From assembly GCA_025360665.1 (NCBI GenBank), contig JANYBU010000094.1:1-5701 (forward strand): 5,701 bases of DNA, written 5' to 3'. A program made the position numbers and the translations under genes. Shown piece by piece: positions 1 through 5,406 of this stretch. The first letter of the stretch is position 1; the number at the start of each line of letters is the position of its first letter. The notes under the pieces were generated by a model. The model was not told where the DNA came from. It was given only the letters and a program-made list of their open reading frames with translations, and did no database searches. This DNA is from Nitrospira sp. (lineage in GTDB: Bacteria; Nitrospirota; Nitrospiria; Nitrospirales; Nitrospiraceae).

Positions 1-206
1 TTGCCGGCCAGCATCAAACGTCCGAGTAGCCCGACATCCGAACCTTGAAGTTCGGCAATCGAGGCCACATGTTTTCGGGGGATAACGAGCGTATGCGTCG
101 GCGCCTGGGGATTGACATCGTCGAACGCGACCACCATGTCGTCCTCATAGACGAGCGCCGCGGGAATGGTCCTCGCGACGATTTGGCAAAAAATGCACTC
201 GCTCAT
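1..206 (-). CDS. HIT-family (histidine triad) nucleotide-binding protein, N-terminal part, cut by window edge
   Basis: This is the first 68 codons of a HIT-superfamily protein, reading leftward off the window. The N-terminus MSECIFCQIV carries the C4-x2-C7 pair typical of the zinc-binding HIT/HinT subgroup. It is followed by a YEDD..VAFDDVNPQAPTH stretch (residues 20-38) and LVIPRKHVASI (40-50), the family's conserved beta-strand/substrate-pocket region. The histidine triad itself (HxHxH) normally lies near residue 100 and is outside the window, so catalysis cannot be judged. Known members hydrolyse nucleoside phosphoramidates or similar adenosine nucleotides in the cytosol. The ATG overlaps the hisIE stop as ATGA, and an AAAGGA sits about 8 nt upstream, so the start is well supported and translation is probably coupled to hisIE. 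A HIT gene after hisIE is an arrangement I recall from several lineages. A role in clearing nucleotide by-products of the pathway is only a guess. Confidence 0.9.
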   Translation of the reverse strand, partial: MSECIFCQIVARTIPAALVYEDDMVVAFDDVNPQAPTHTLVIPRKHVASIAELQGSDVGLLGRLMLAG

Positions 207-856
207 GAGGTGGTTCCTTTTCTCAAACCCGACTTCCCGAACCGGGTCGCCAGCTCCTGATAGACTTCTTGAGGTGTCACGCCATGGTACCCCAGCGCCA
301 CCAATGTATGGAACAGCAGATCCGCAGTTTCGTAAACGATCTCGTCCTTCTTCCCACCCTTCCCCGCAATCGCCACCTCCCCGGCTTCCTCGACGACTTT
401 CTTCAGAATACGATCGACACCGCCTTCCAGCAACTTGGAGGTGTAAGAATCACTCGAGGGCTGACGCTTCCGCTCTTGGATCATCTGGTAGAGGCGCTCA
501 AGAATTCCACCCCAGGACTCGGAGGTCTTCGTCTCCGGCGAGTCCAGACGCGAAAAGAAGCAAGCCCGCTCCCCCGTATGGCACGTCGGGCCGACAGGTT
601 CGACCTTCACGAGAAGGGCATCGCCGTCACAATCTAGAAATAGGTCCTTGAGCTTCAGCCTATGACCGGAGGTCTCACCCTTTTCCCATAACGTCTGGCG
701 CGAACGGCTCCAGAAGTGCACGGACTTGGTTTCGACCGTCCTCTGCAGTGCCTCCTGATTCATGAAGGCTACCATCAGCACCGTACCATCCCGCCAATCC
801 TGCACGACTGCGGGAATCAGTCCCTGCGCATCGAATTTCAATTGCCCCACATCCAT
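203..856 (-). CDS. hisIE: Bifunctional phosphoribosyl-AMP cyclohydrolase / phosphoribosyl-ATP pyrophosphohydrolase HisIE
   Basis: This 217-residue protein performs histidine biosynthesis steps 2 and 3. The C-terminal HisE domain hydrolyses PR-ATP to PR-AMP, and the N-terminal HisI domain opens the adenine ring to give ProFAR. The HisI part (about 1-110) shows GTVLMVAFMN (24-33), HFWSRSRQTLWEKGETSG (47-64), the metal-binding DCDGD (75-79) and the zinc-ligand region CHTGERACF (92-100, with C76, C92 and C99 as likely Zn ligands). The HisE part (about 115-217) shows LYQMIQERK (122-130), SYTSKLLEGG (137-146) and the all-alpha NTP-pyrophosphatase metal motif VVEEAGE (154-160) with E176 and D179. 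Length is normal for a fusion and no key residue is missing. The start ATG overlaps the hisF stop as TAATG, so the start is secure. A GGGAG lies about 13 nt upstream, far enough that coupling to hisF probably matters. The stop overlaps the HIT gene start. Confidence 0.97.
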   Translation of the reverse strand: MDVGQLKFDAQGLIPAVVQDWRDGTVLMVAFMNQEALQRTVETKSVHFWSRSRQTLWEKGETSGHRLKLKDLFLDCDGDALLVKVEPVGPTCHTGERACFFSRLDSPETKTSESWGGILERLYQMIQERKRQPSSDSYTSKLLEGGVDRILKKVVEEAGEVAIAGKGGKKDEIVYETADLLFHTLVALGYHGVTPQEVYQELATRFGKSGLRKGTTS

Positions 857-1617
857 TATCGAACCGCCACTCCCTTCTGACGAAGATAGGCTTTCGCCTC
901 CGGAATCGTGTGCGTCCGGAAGTGGAAAATAGACGCGGCCAGGACCGCATCGGCCTTGCCCCTAACGAATCCGTCATAGAGGTGATCCAAATTCCCCACG
1001 CCGCCCGACGCAATCACAGGAATCGAGACAGCCTCTGACACGGTGGCAGTCAACGCGAGGTCATAACCCTGTTGTTGCCCATCTTGATCCATGCTCGTGA
1101 GCAAAACCTCACCGGCCCCATACTGCGCCATCGTCTTCGCCCATTCGACGACATCGAGACCGGTCGACTTGCGGCCGCCGTGGGTGAACACTTCCCACCC
1201 TGTTGCCGGCGCGGGACGGCGCTTGGCGTCGATCGCCACGACGATACATTGTGTCCCGAATCGCTCCGCCGCTTCCTTCACAAATTCCGGCCGTTGGACT
1301 GCCGCCGTATTGATGCTCACTTTATCAGCGCCCGCATTCAACAGCGCCCGGATATCCTCGAGCGTTCTCACTCCCCCACCGACGGTCAGCGGCATGAACA
1401 CGCGCGCCGCCGTCTGCTCGACCACGTCGATGATGGTCTTGCGATTCTCATGAGAGGCGGTGATGTCGAGGAAACAGAGCTCATCGGCCCTTTCGCGATC
1501 GTAGGCCGTTGCCACTTCGACCGGATCTCCCGCATCGCGCAAATTCACAAAGCTCACGCCTTTGACGACGCGGCCGTCTTTGACATCGAGGCAGGGGATA
1601 ATGCGTTTGGTCAACAT
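856..1617 (-). CDS. hisF: Imidazole glycerol phosphate synthase, cyclase subunit HisF
   Basis: This 253-residue (beta/alpha)8-barrel cyclase uses ammonia from HisH to convert PRFAR into imidazole glycerol phosphate and AICAR. The N-terminus MLTKRIIPCLDVKDGRVVKG is diagnostic and carries catalytic D11. The second catalytic aspartate is D130 in VVAIDAK. Phosphate-binding loops are visible as VGGGVR (79-84), SINTAA (101-106), IASGGVG (202-208) and AASIFHF (228-234). The TSMDQDGQ..GYD segment (174-186) is the usual substrate loop. Length and motifs are complete. The ATG is fixed by the conserved N-terminus. The 57-nt gap from hisA and the lack of a clear Shine-Dalgarno (only a weak GAG in ATGAGTTGTC before the ATG) make its initiation the least obvious in this run. 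Its partner hisH lies three genes upstream in the same run. Confidence 0.98.
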   Translation of the reverse strand: MLTKRIIPCLDVKDGRVVKGVSFVNLRDAGDPVEVATAYDRERADELCFLDITASHENRKTIIDVVEQTAARVFMPLTVGGGVRTLEDIRALLNAGADKVSINTAAVQRPEFVKEAAERFGTQCIVVAIDAKRRPAPATGWEVFTHGGRKSTGLDVVEWAKTMAQYGAGEVLLTSMDQDGQQQGYDLALTATVSEAVSIPVIASGGVGNLDHLYDGFVRGKADAVLAASIFHFRTHTIPEAKAYLRQKGVAVR

Positions 1618-1623
1618 GACAAC

Positions 1624-1644
1624 TCATGAAGCGTAAAACGTAAA
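1624..1644. repeat. Short degenerate heptamer repeat in the hisA-hisF gap
   Basis: Read on the plus strand, three adjacent 7-base units occur here: TCATGAA, GCGTAAA and ACGTAAA. On the coding strand this reads TTTACGT-TTTACGC-TTCATGA just ahead of hisF. The last two units match at 6 of 7 positions and the first is diverged. I recall short GTGAAAC-like heptad arrays between genes in several GC-rich bacteria, but three units with one diverged is weak support. The array occupies part of the only sizeable gap in the his run and ends 7 nt from the hisF start codon, where a ribosome-binding site would be expected. Confidence 0.35.
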
Positions 1645-1674
1645 TGTCAGCAAGGAATTCCTCACGCCAGGCCC

Positions 1675-2400
1675 TTACTCAGCACCAAGAGCCGCAAGAG
1701 CGGCCCGATAATCTAATTTGCCATCGTAGAGCGCTTTCCCCACAATCGCACCTTCAACCCTTGGACCGAGCGCCTGCACAGCCCGCAAGTCTTCGACGCG
1801 CGAAATACCTCCGGAGGCGATCATGGGGAAGGACGACAACTCAACCACCTCCCGCAACGCCACCAGATTCGGCCCGCCCAACATCCCATCCCGTGCAATG
1901 TCCGTATAGATCACGGCGCCCAAGGCATAGCCTGCCAGCTCCTTAAGCAGATCGGTCGCCTTCGTCTCCGACAACGCCGTCCAGCCTTTTACCGCCACCT
2001 TCCCATCCCGCGCATCCAGTCCCAACAGAATCTGGCGAGGAAACTCCAGACAGGCCTTCTCCAAGAAAGACCGATCGGTCACTGCCGCAGTGCCGAGCAC
2101 AACCCTGGTTACACCCGCGCCGAGATAGCGACGCACAGTCTCGATCGACCGGATCCCTCCTCCGACCTGTATATTTAGGCTCACGGTGCGAATGATCGCT
2201 TCGATCTGGGAAAGATTGCGCGGCTCCCCATCCACGGCTCCATTCAGGTCCACCACATGGATCAGCGTCGCACCACCTTGTTGCCATTGCCTCGCGACAG
2301 CCGACACGTCGTCGGAGTAGACCGTTTCGGACGCCATGTCGCCCTGACGCAACCGCACACAGCGGCCATCTTTCAAATCAATCGCTGGAATAACGAGCAT
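1675..2400 (-). CDS. hisA: ProFAR isomerase HisA (1-(5-phosphoribosyl)-5-[(5-phosphoribosylamino)methylideneamino]imidazole-4-carboxamide isomerase)
   Basis: This 241-residue (beta/alpha)8-barrel enzyme catalyses the Amadori isomerisation of ProFAR to PRFAR, the substrate of HisHF. The N-terminus MLVIPAIDLKDGRCVRLRQGD contains catalytic D8. The second catalytic aspartate is D129 in LLGLDARDG. Phosphate-binding elements are QVGGGIR (78-84), LGTAAV (102-107) and ASGGIS (195-200). YTDIARDGML (165-174) is the HisA-specific loop and, with WTALSE (140-145), separates it from HisF and TrpF-like barrels. D8, D129, T166 and D171 are all present. Length is typical. It begins 18 nt after the lipoprotein stop. 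A GGGGA about 12 nt before the ATG is a mediocre ribosome-binding site. A dual HisA/TrpF (PriA) role is known in some actinobacteria, but nothing here suggests it. Confidence 0.97.
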   Translation of the reverse strand: MLVIPAIDLKDGRCVRLRQGDMASETVYSDDVSAVARQWQQGGATLIHVVDLNGAVDGEPRNLSQIEAIIRTVSLNIQVGGGIRSIETVRRYLGAGVTRVVLGTAAVTDRSFLEKACLEFPRQILLGLDARDGKVAVKGWTALSETKATDLLKELAGYALGAVIYTDIARDGMLGGPNLVALREVVELSSFPMIASGGISRVEDLRAVQALGPRVEGAIVGKALYDGKLDYRAALAALGAE

Positions 2401-2418
2401 ACAAAGAACCGTCCCCAG

Positions 2419-3150
2419 TTAGCGTTCCCCTACCGTTCCAAACGGAAATTCGAGGAGCATATGTTCAACCCCGTAGATCGCCAGCTCCTCCGCCGTGACA
2501 AACACCCCATGCCGCTGAATGAATCCCATAAAGTCTTCCGTCATCGGCCGCTGCCTCTCATAGTAATTCCCTTCCCACAAGACTTGCCCGTCAGCCGCGA
2601 CGACCTTGGCTTCAAAACCCACCGTTGCCGGGGGGCTGGCACCAAAGCGACCACCGACTCGTTCCTGGTACACCAACACTTGGCCGATCAACGAGGCATC
2701 CACCTTGAGCTGTTTTGCCACCGTCACCGCCGATGACTGACCGGCGGAAGGTTGAGGCGTCGCCGGAGAGGCCAACACTTTCGCTGCCTCACTCGGCGAA
2801 AGCACTGTCACACCCTGCCTTGTCTTCAACCGGCTCCACAGTAACTGCGTGACTGTCGCCCCAGCACCAGTCGGCACTGTGACTGTTTGCCGAAGAGGTT
2901 GTTCGGTATTCGGCGGCACGGCTATCGCCATATCAGACCGGCGAGCTCCCTGCGGCGCCGAGAAAGTCTGATCGACGACGTCCCTCATCTGTGGCGTCGC
3001 GAGAATCGTGAATGGTACCAAAGCGATGGTACGAATCTGATAGCGCGGCAATTCCGCGGACACCTTCGTGGTCACTTTCGATCCGCTGCAGCCGGCAACC
3101 ACCAGCACAGCCAGTCCCACCAAGGCCATCGACCGTCCCTTATTGCTCAT
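2419..3150 (-). CDS. Predicted outer-membrane lipoprotein of unknown function, embedded in the his run
   Basis: This 243-residue product has a classic type II signal peptide: MSNKGR (positively charged), a hydrophobic stretch at about 8-18, and the lipobox V18-A19-G20-C21, followed by SGSK. Ser at +2 favours sorting to the outer membrane by the E. coli Lol rule. I chose the ATG at 3150-3148 because it gives this signal peptide and is preceded by GGGGGTGGAAGTGAG. An in-frame ATG at 3249 would add 33 non-signal residues and overlap hisH. The mature part starts with YQIRTIALVPFTIL (37-50), then a low-complexity T/V/P-rich region, LLWSRLKTRQGVTVLSPSEA (103-122), VDASLIGQVLVYQERVGGRFG (150-170) and QVLWEGNYYERQR (189-201). 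This alternation resembles the nucleotide-lipoprotein fold seen in CsgG/GNA1162/LpoB-like periplasmic proteins, but I cannot assign a family. It starts 5 nt after the hisH stop and ends 18 nt before hisA. A histidine role is not implied by the sequence. Confidence 0.85.
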   Translation of the reverse strand: MSNKGRSMALVGLAVLVVAGCSGSKVTTKVSAELPRYQIRTIALVPFTILATPQMRDVVDQTFSAPQGARRSDMAIAVPPNTEQPLRQTVTVPTGAGATVTQLLWSRLKTRQGVTVLSPSEAAKVLASPATPQPSAGQSSAVTVAKQLKVDASLIGQVLVYQERVGGRFGASPPATVGFEAKVVAADGQVLWEGNYYERQRPMTEDFMGFIQRHGVFVTAEELAIYGVEHMLLEFPFGTVGER

Positions 3151-3155
3151 CGTGC

Positions 3156-3764
3156 TCACTTCCACCCCCCAAAATTTTTGATCAACCGTAACCCGACGGC
3201 CTGACTCTTTTCGGGATGGAACTGACAGGCCACCACATTGTCCCGCCAAATACTCGAGACAAACGTCGTCCCGTAGTCCGTCGTGGTTGCCGCAACGGTC
3301 TTGTCAAACGGATCGACGTAAAAGGAATGCACAAAGTACCAATACGACCCGTTGGGAATCCCCTCGAACAGGGGACAGGGCCGCTCAATCGTGACGTTAT
3401 TCCAACCCATGTGCGGCACCTTCAGCCCCTGGTCGGCAGCAAATCGTCTGACTTTTCCGGGGATAATGCCGAGCCCCTTGTGGGTCCCAAATTCCTCACT
3501 TTCCTCAAACAACAATTGGAGCCCCAAGCAGATTCCTAGAAATGGTTTTCCCGATTGAATCGCTGCGCGAATCGGTTCCGCCAACCCATAGCGCTCAACA
3601 TTGGCCATGCAATCGCCAAAGGCTCCAACACCAGGCAGGACAACATGGCTGGCATTCCCAATCACGCCTGGATCACGCGTGACCACCGCCTGATGCCCCA
3701 CCGCCTCAAAGGCTTTGGAGACACTACGGAGATTGCCCATGCCGTAATCGATGATCGCAATCAT
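3156..3764 (-). CDS. hisH: Imidazole glycerol phosphate synthase, glutamine amidotransferase subunit HisH
   Basis: This 202-residue class I glutamine amidotransferase hydrolyses glutamine and channels ammonia to HisF. The N-terminus MIAIIDYGMGNLRSVSKAFEAVG is the HisH signature. VLPGVGAFGDCM (43-53) holds the oxyanion-hole region, GICLGLQLLFE (77-87) carries nucleophile C79, HMGWNNV (118-124) is HisH-specific, and CQFHPEKS (180-187) supplies H183 and E185. The triad is intact. I start at the ATG at 3764-3762, which fits the usual length and N-terminus. An upstream in-frame ATG at 3803 would add 13 residues encoded by the palindromic repeat. The Shine-Dalgarno is weak (AAGAAAGTGAC before ATG). 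hisH is the first gene of the run: upstream there is no hisB or other his gene, only the palindromic element that begins 11 nt before the start codon. Confidence 0.97.
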   Translation of the reverse strand: MIAIIDYGMGNLRSVSKAFEAVGHQAVVTRDPGVIGNASHVVLPGVGAFGDCMANVERYGLAEPIRAAIQSGKPFLGICLGLQLLFEESEEFGTHKGLGIIPGKVRRFAADQGLKVPHMGWNNVTIERPCPLFEGIPNGSYWYFVHSFYVDPFDKTVAATTTDYGTTFVSSIWRDNVVACQFHPEKSQAVGLRLIKNFGGWK

Positions 3765-3775
3765 GTCACTTTCTT

Positions 3776-3902
3776 GCAGGATGCTGAAAAAGTCCGCCAG
3801 CATCGTTCTCGGCTCATCGAAATCCTCAACGTACCCCTGAGGGTACGCCTCCGGTTTCGACTCGCCTGCGGCCTTGCTGAACGGCCTTTTTCAGCATCCT
3901 GC
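3776..3902. repeat. 127-bp palindromic MITE/REP-like element with 17-bp perfect terminal inverted repeats
   Basis: The left end GCAGGATGCTGAAAAAG (3776-3792) is the exact reverse complement of the right end CTTTTTCAGCATCCTGC (3886-3902). Nested on the same centre (about 3838.5) are TCGAAA/TTTCGA (3817-3822 and 3855-3860) and a central hairpin CGTACCC-CTGA-GGGTACG (3830-3847). The single strand can therefore fold into one long imperfect cruciform. It has no credible ORF of its own. From memory it resembles a dispersed repeat with GCTGAAAAAG ends and a GTACCC..GGGTAC core found many times in Nitrospira genomes. That cannot be confirmed here. It lacks a transposase and would need one supplied in trans if mobile. 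I see no clear target-site duplication directly at its ends. It lies directly upstream of hisH and would be transcribed as a leader structure if the promoter is farther right. Confidence 0.85.
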
Positions 3903-4181
3903 GGGAACATTTTCCTGTTGTGGCACACGGCGGACTATCGAAATACCGTTCTGCTAAGTGTGGTTTTCCCCCAGCCTGCTGGAGGTGAGAGCCTTGAGGC
4001 TAGAGATAAAATTTTGTTCTCCTCATTCCTCTTGCCCTAGCCTAGCCGTAAGACCGTAACAATACCGCAACCAGAATGATCCTGCCACTGCCAAACTGAA
4101 TAGGAAGAACTGTGGGGGCCTAGAGCTCAGACTGAAGAGGCCCAAGCCAGTTCAGCCGCAACGGGGAACGAGCAGGCAGAC

Positions 4182-4193
4182 GAGACATGTCTC
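4182..4193. repeat. Perfect 12-bp palindrome GAGACATGTCTC
   Basis: GAGACATGTCTC equals its own reverse complement. It lies 65 bases beyond the stop codon of the DUF4238-like gene. It could be a dimeric-protein binding site or chance. There is no adjacent promoter or T-run to decide, and it is too short to act as a terminator without a loop. Confidence 0.4.
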
Positions 4194-4213
4194 AAGTGTT
4201 ACCTCAAAACCAA

Positions 4214-4224
4214 ACCAACACATT
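4214..4224 (+). repeat. Left copy of an 11-bp direct repeat ACCAACACATT
   Basis: ACCAACACATT occurs here and again at 5329-5339, so the two copies bracket the DUF4238-like gene in the same orientation. The match does not extend further on either side. Several 11-base repeats are expected by chance in a window of this size, so its use as an insertion footprint is doubtful. Confidence 0.25.
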
Positions 4225-4258
4225 GAAATACTCACGGAGCTGTTGCTGGTGGCTTCAG

Positions 4259-5227
4259 TTATTCAACCCACTTTGGCTTTCGTTCTCGCTTTCCGAAAGC
4301 CATCTCAAAGAAGACGACCTCATCTTCGCCTGCATCAATTCTGTTGAAACGTATGATAGGGGACAAGCCGGCATGCTCCTCTATAATTCGTTCCTGTCCT
4401 GCCTTTTGCGCAAAGATAGCCTGGTACCCGAAACGACAGACTTGCCGATTGATCATCTCGACTGAGCCAATATCCGACAGATCTGCTACCCCTAACCCCT
4501 CTGATGCAAACCGGCCCCGGTCCGACGAGTCTCCAAAGATGATGAGTGACGGACTAACGGGAAACAGCAAGACAACCGGACCATCAGGCCGGAGAACATA
4601 TGGCCGCAGGTCGGCGTCCTGAACAGAAAGATCGAACCATATTACAGGATTGTCACTAGTCAAAAATGGTACGTCGGTCTTGTTGTAAACCGCAAAGAAG
4701 CCAATCCGATCGAACACGTGACCAGTTACCCGTATCACGTGAACCATGGCGTGAATGGATTGGTGTGGGTCGATAGTGACTTCAACATGGTCAAGTAGGT
4801 CTTCAAAGCCCACGGGCTTCGGCGGTAGCTTCCCCGCGGCGTCCAATCGACGAACCTTGGCCTTTACCTCTTCTGCTTTCATCTTCTCAATTGCATCACG
4901 ACTGGCGGGCACGCGCGCACGCTGCAGAGCCATGAAACCGAATATGTCCACCAGGGAATCATTGAGATTCTCTCGACGGTAAAGTTGATCAACGATCCTC
5001 GGCCACTTGGTTTCTATGCTTGAGAAGCAATCCTCGAGCGCATTGTGATCTTTCCCGCCATCGGGTCTCGGTTGGGAGTAGTAGTACTTGCGAAAGCCTG
5101 TTTTGTCGGGTGACAACGCAATGGCCTTGTACGGATCATCCTTGCGATAGACAAGAACTTTTCCGGTGCTATCACAGAAGGACTTCAGATAGGCTTTCGG
5201 GATGTAGTGATGACGCTTCTTGTCCAT
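4259..5227 (-). CDS. DUF4238-like protein of unknown function
   Basis: This 322-residue soluble protein has no signal peptide or membrane segment. The N-terminus MDKKRHHYIPKAYLKSF, followed by a GKVLVYRKD strand (22-30), and the central FLTSDNPVIWFD (188-199) are the two hallmarks I associate with the DUF4238 family. Other visible elements are ALEDCFSSIETKWPRIVDQL (63-82), a helical region LVDIFGFMALQRARVP (92-107) with a charged helix behind it (113-128), VLLFPVSPSLIIFGD (219-233) and an IGSVEMINRQV segment (253-263). The HH pair at 6-7 and conserved E/D residues could be catalytic or metal-binding, but no biochemical function is established to my knowledge. The start at 5227 fits the conserved N-terminus even though no clear Shine-Dalgarno precedes it (CTTCTGCTTCAA). 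Its base composition looks less GC-rich than the his genes. It stands alone, is divergent from the small membrane-protein gene, and has no obvious terminator. Members often occur singly in variable regions, so a defence or mobile-element role is conceivable but unsupported here. Confidence 0.82.
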   Translation of the reverse strand: MDKKRHHYIPKAYLKSFCDSTGKVLVYRKDDPYKAIALSPDKTGFRKYYYSQPRPDGGKDHNALEDCFSSIETKWPRIVDQLYRRENLNDSLVDIFGFMALQRARVPASRDAIEKMKAEEVKAKVRRLDAAGKLPPKPVGFEDLLDHVEVTIDPHQSIHAMVHVIRVTGHVFDRIGFFAVYNKTDVPFLTSDNPVIWFDLSVQDADLRPYVLRPDGPVVLLFPVSPSLIIFGDSSDRGRFASEGLGVADLSDIGSVEMINRQVCRFGYQAIFAQKAGQERIIEEHAGLSPIIRFNRIDAGEDEVVFFEMAFGKRERKPKWVE

Positions 5228-5290
5228 TTGAAGCAGAAGTTAAGACTCAGGTTTTGCAATCACGCAATTTTTAATCCGCTGATGAAATGC

Positions 5291-5326
5291 AAAAGGGCAG
5301 GTTCTTTGTCAGAAACCTGCCCCTTT
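5291..5326. repeat. Strong hairpin; terminator-like or palindromic repeat unit
   Basis: GGGCAGGTT (5295-5303) pairs perfectly with AACCTGCCC (5314-5322). Outer AAA/TTT pairing is possible past one bulged C, and the arms also pair inward (CT/AG) with one bulged A, leaving a small loop around TTGTC. Read on the minus strand the stem ends in CCCTTTTGC, and on the plus strand in CCCCTTTAGA. It could therefore be a modest bidirectional terminator, yet it sits between divergent genes where no transcript needs ending. An alternative is a dispersed palindrome: GGGGCAGGTTTCT..AGAACCTGCCC resembles repeats I recall near REP-associated (RAYT/IS200-like) transposases, but no such gene is in the window. 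Confidence 0.6.
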
Positions 5327-5328
5327 AG

Positions 5329-5339
5329 ACCAACACATT
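5329..5339 (+). repeat. Right copy of the 11-bp direct repeat ACCAACACATT
   Basis: This is identical to 4214-4224 and lies just right of the hairpin at 5291-5326. The interval from one copy to the other (about 1.1 kb) contains the DUF4238-like gene and that hairpin. The length is within chance expectation. Confidence 0.25.
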
Positions 5340-5353
5340 TTATGCCTATCCGC

Positions 5354-5404
5354 TTGACTCAGGTTCCATCTTTTGCTAAGTTGATCGTAATATCAACAGC
5401 TTAG
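5354..5404 (+). promoter_or_regulatory. Candidate promoter/operator region with inverted repeat GTTGAT-N6-ATCAAC
   Basis: TTGACT at 5354-5359 resembles a -35 element. The sequence 17 nt further on (TAAGTT) is a poor -10, and TAATAT at 5388-5393 is better but misplaced for it, so the promoter call is weak. More definite is the inverted repeat GTTGAT (5380-5385) / ATCAAC (5392-5397) with a 6-nt spacer. An outer CTAA (5376-5379) / TTAG (5401-5404) extends it after a 3-nt bulge. It could be an operator overlapping the promoter or an RNA hairpin in the leader of the downstream small membrane-protein gene. Confidence 0.35.
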
Positions 5405-5406
5405 TA

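Larger units (their letters stand above)
3903..4258. other. Intergenic region without a recognisable gene
   Basis: These 356 bases separate the palindromic element from the end of the DUF4238-like gene. I find no supported coding region: the plus-strand open frames here run antisense into hisH or into the DUF4238-like gene and show no recognisable protein features. Small inverted repeats are present: CCAGC-CT-GCTGG at 3971-3982, AGCCT-TG-AGGCT at 3990-4001, and the 12-bp palindrome at 4182-4193. No stem followed by a T-run is evident on the minus strand after the DUF4238-like stop. The promoter of the his run may lie here, with transcription passing through the palindromic element, but I see no convincing -35/-10 pair. 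A remnant of a decayed gene is possible. Confidence 0.5.

Noticed and set aside
166..651. Plus-strand open frames of 161 and 122 codons across hisIE
   Set aside because: They are antisense to a gene with complete HisI and HisE motifs, are rich in Arg/Pro/Ser as expected of GC-rich antisense frames, and show no recognisable domain.
1072..1629. Plus-strand 185-codon open frame over hisF
   Set aside because: It is entirely antisense to an intact hisF and its composition (His/Arg/Asp-rich without motifs) is that of a shadow frame.
2257..2736. Plus-strand 159-codon open frame over hisA and the lipoprotein gene
   Set aside because: It spans the junction of two supported minus-strand genes and has no family features or ribosome site of note.
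3151..3249. Longer lipoprotein start at 3249
   Set aside because: It would bury the signal peptide behind 33 residues and overlap the hisH 3' end. The ATG at 3150 gives a proper lipobox signal and has a purine-rich site upstream.
3555..4040. Plus-strand 161-codon open frame through the palindromic element
   Set aside because: It runs antisense to hisH and then through the repeat and non-coding sequence, with no motif. It is a by-product of the palindrome lacking stops.
3903..4258. tRNA, small RNA or CRISPR array in the gene-free stretch
   Set aside because: No cloverleaf with a TTCGA-type T-loop and acceptor stem, and no regularly spaced repeats, could be found on reading both strands.
4187..4465. 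Plus-strand 92-codon open frame starting MSQVLPQNQTN
   Set aside because: Most of it is antisense to the C-terminal part of the DUF4238-like gene, and it has no clear Shine-Dalgarno or domain.
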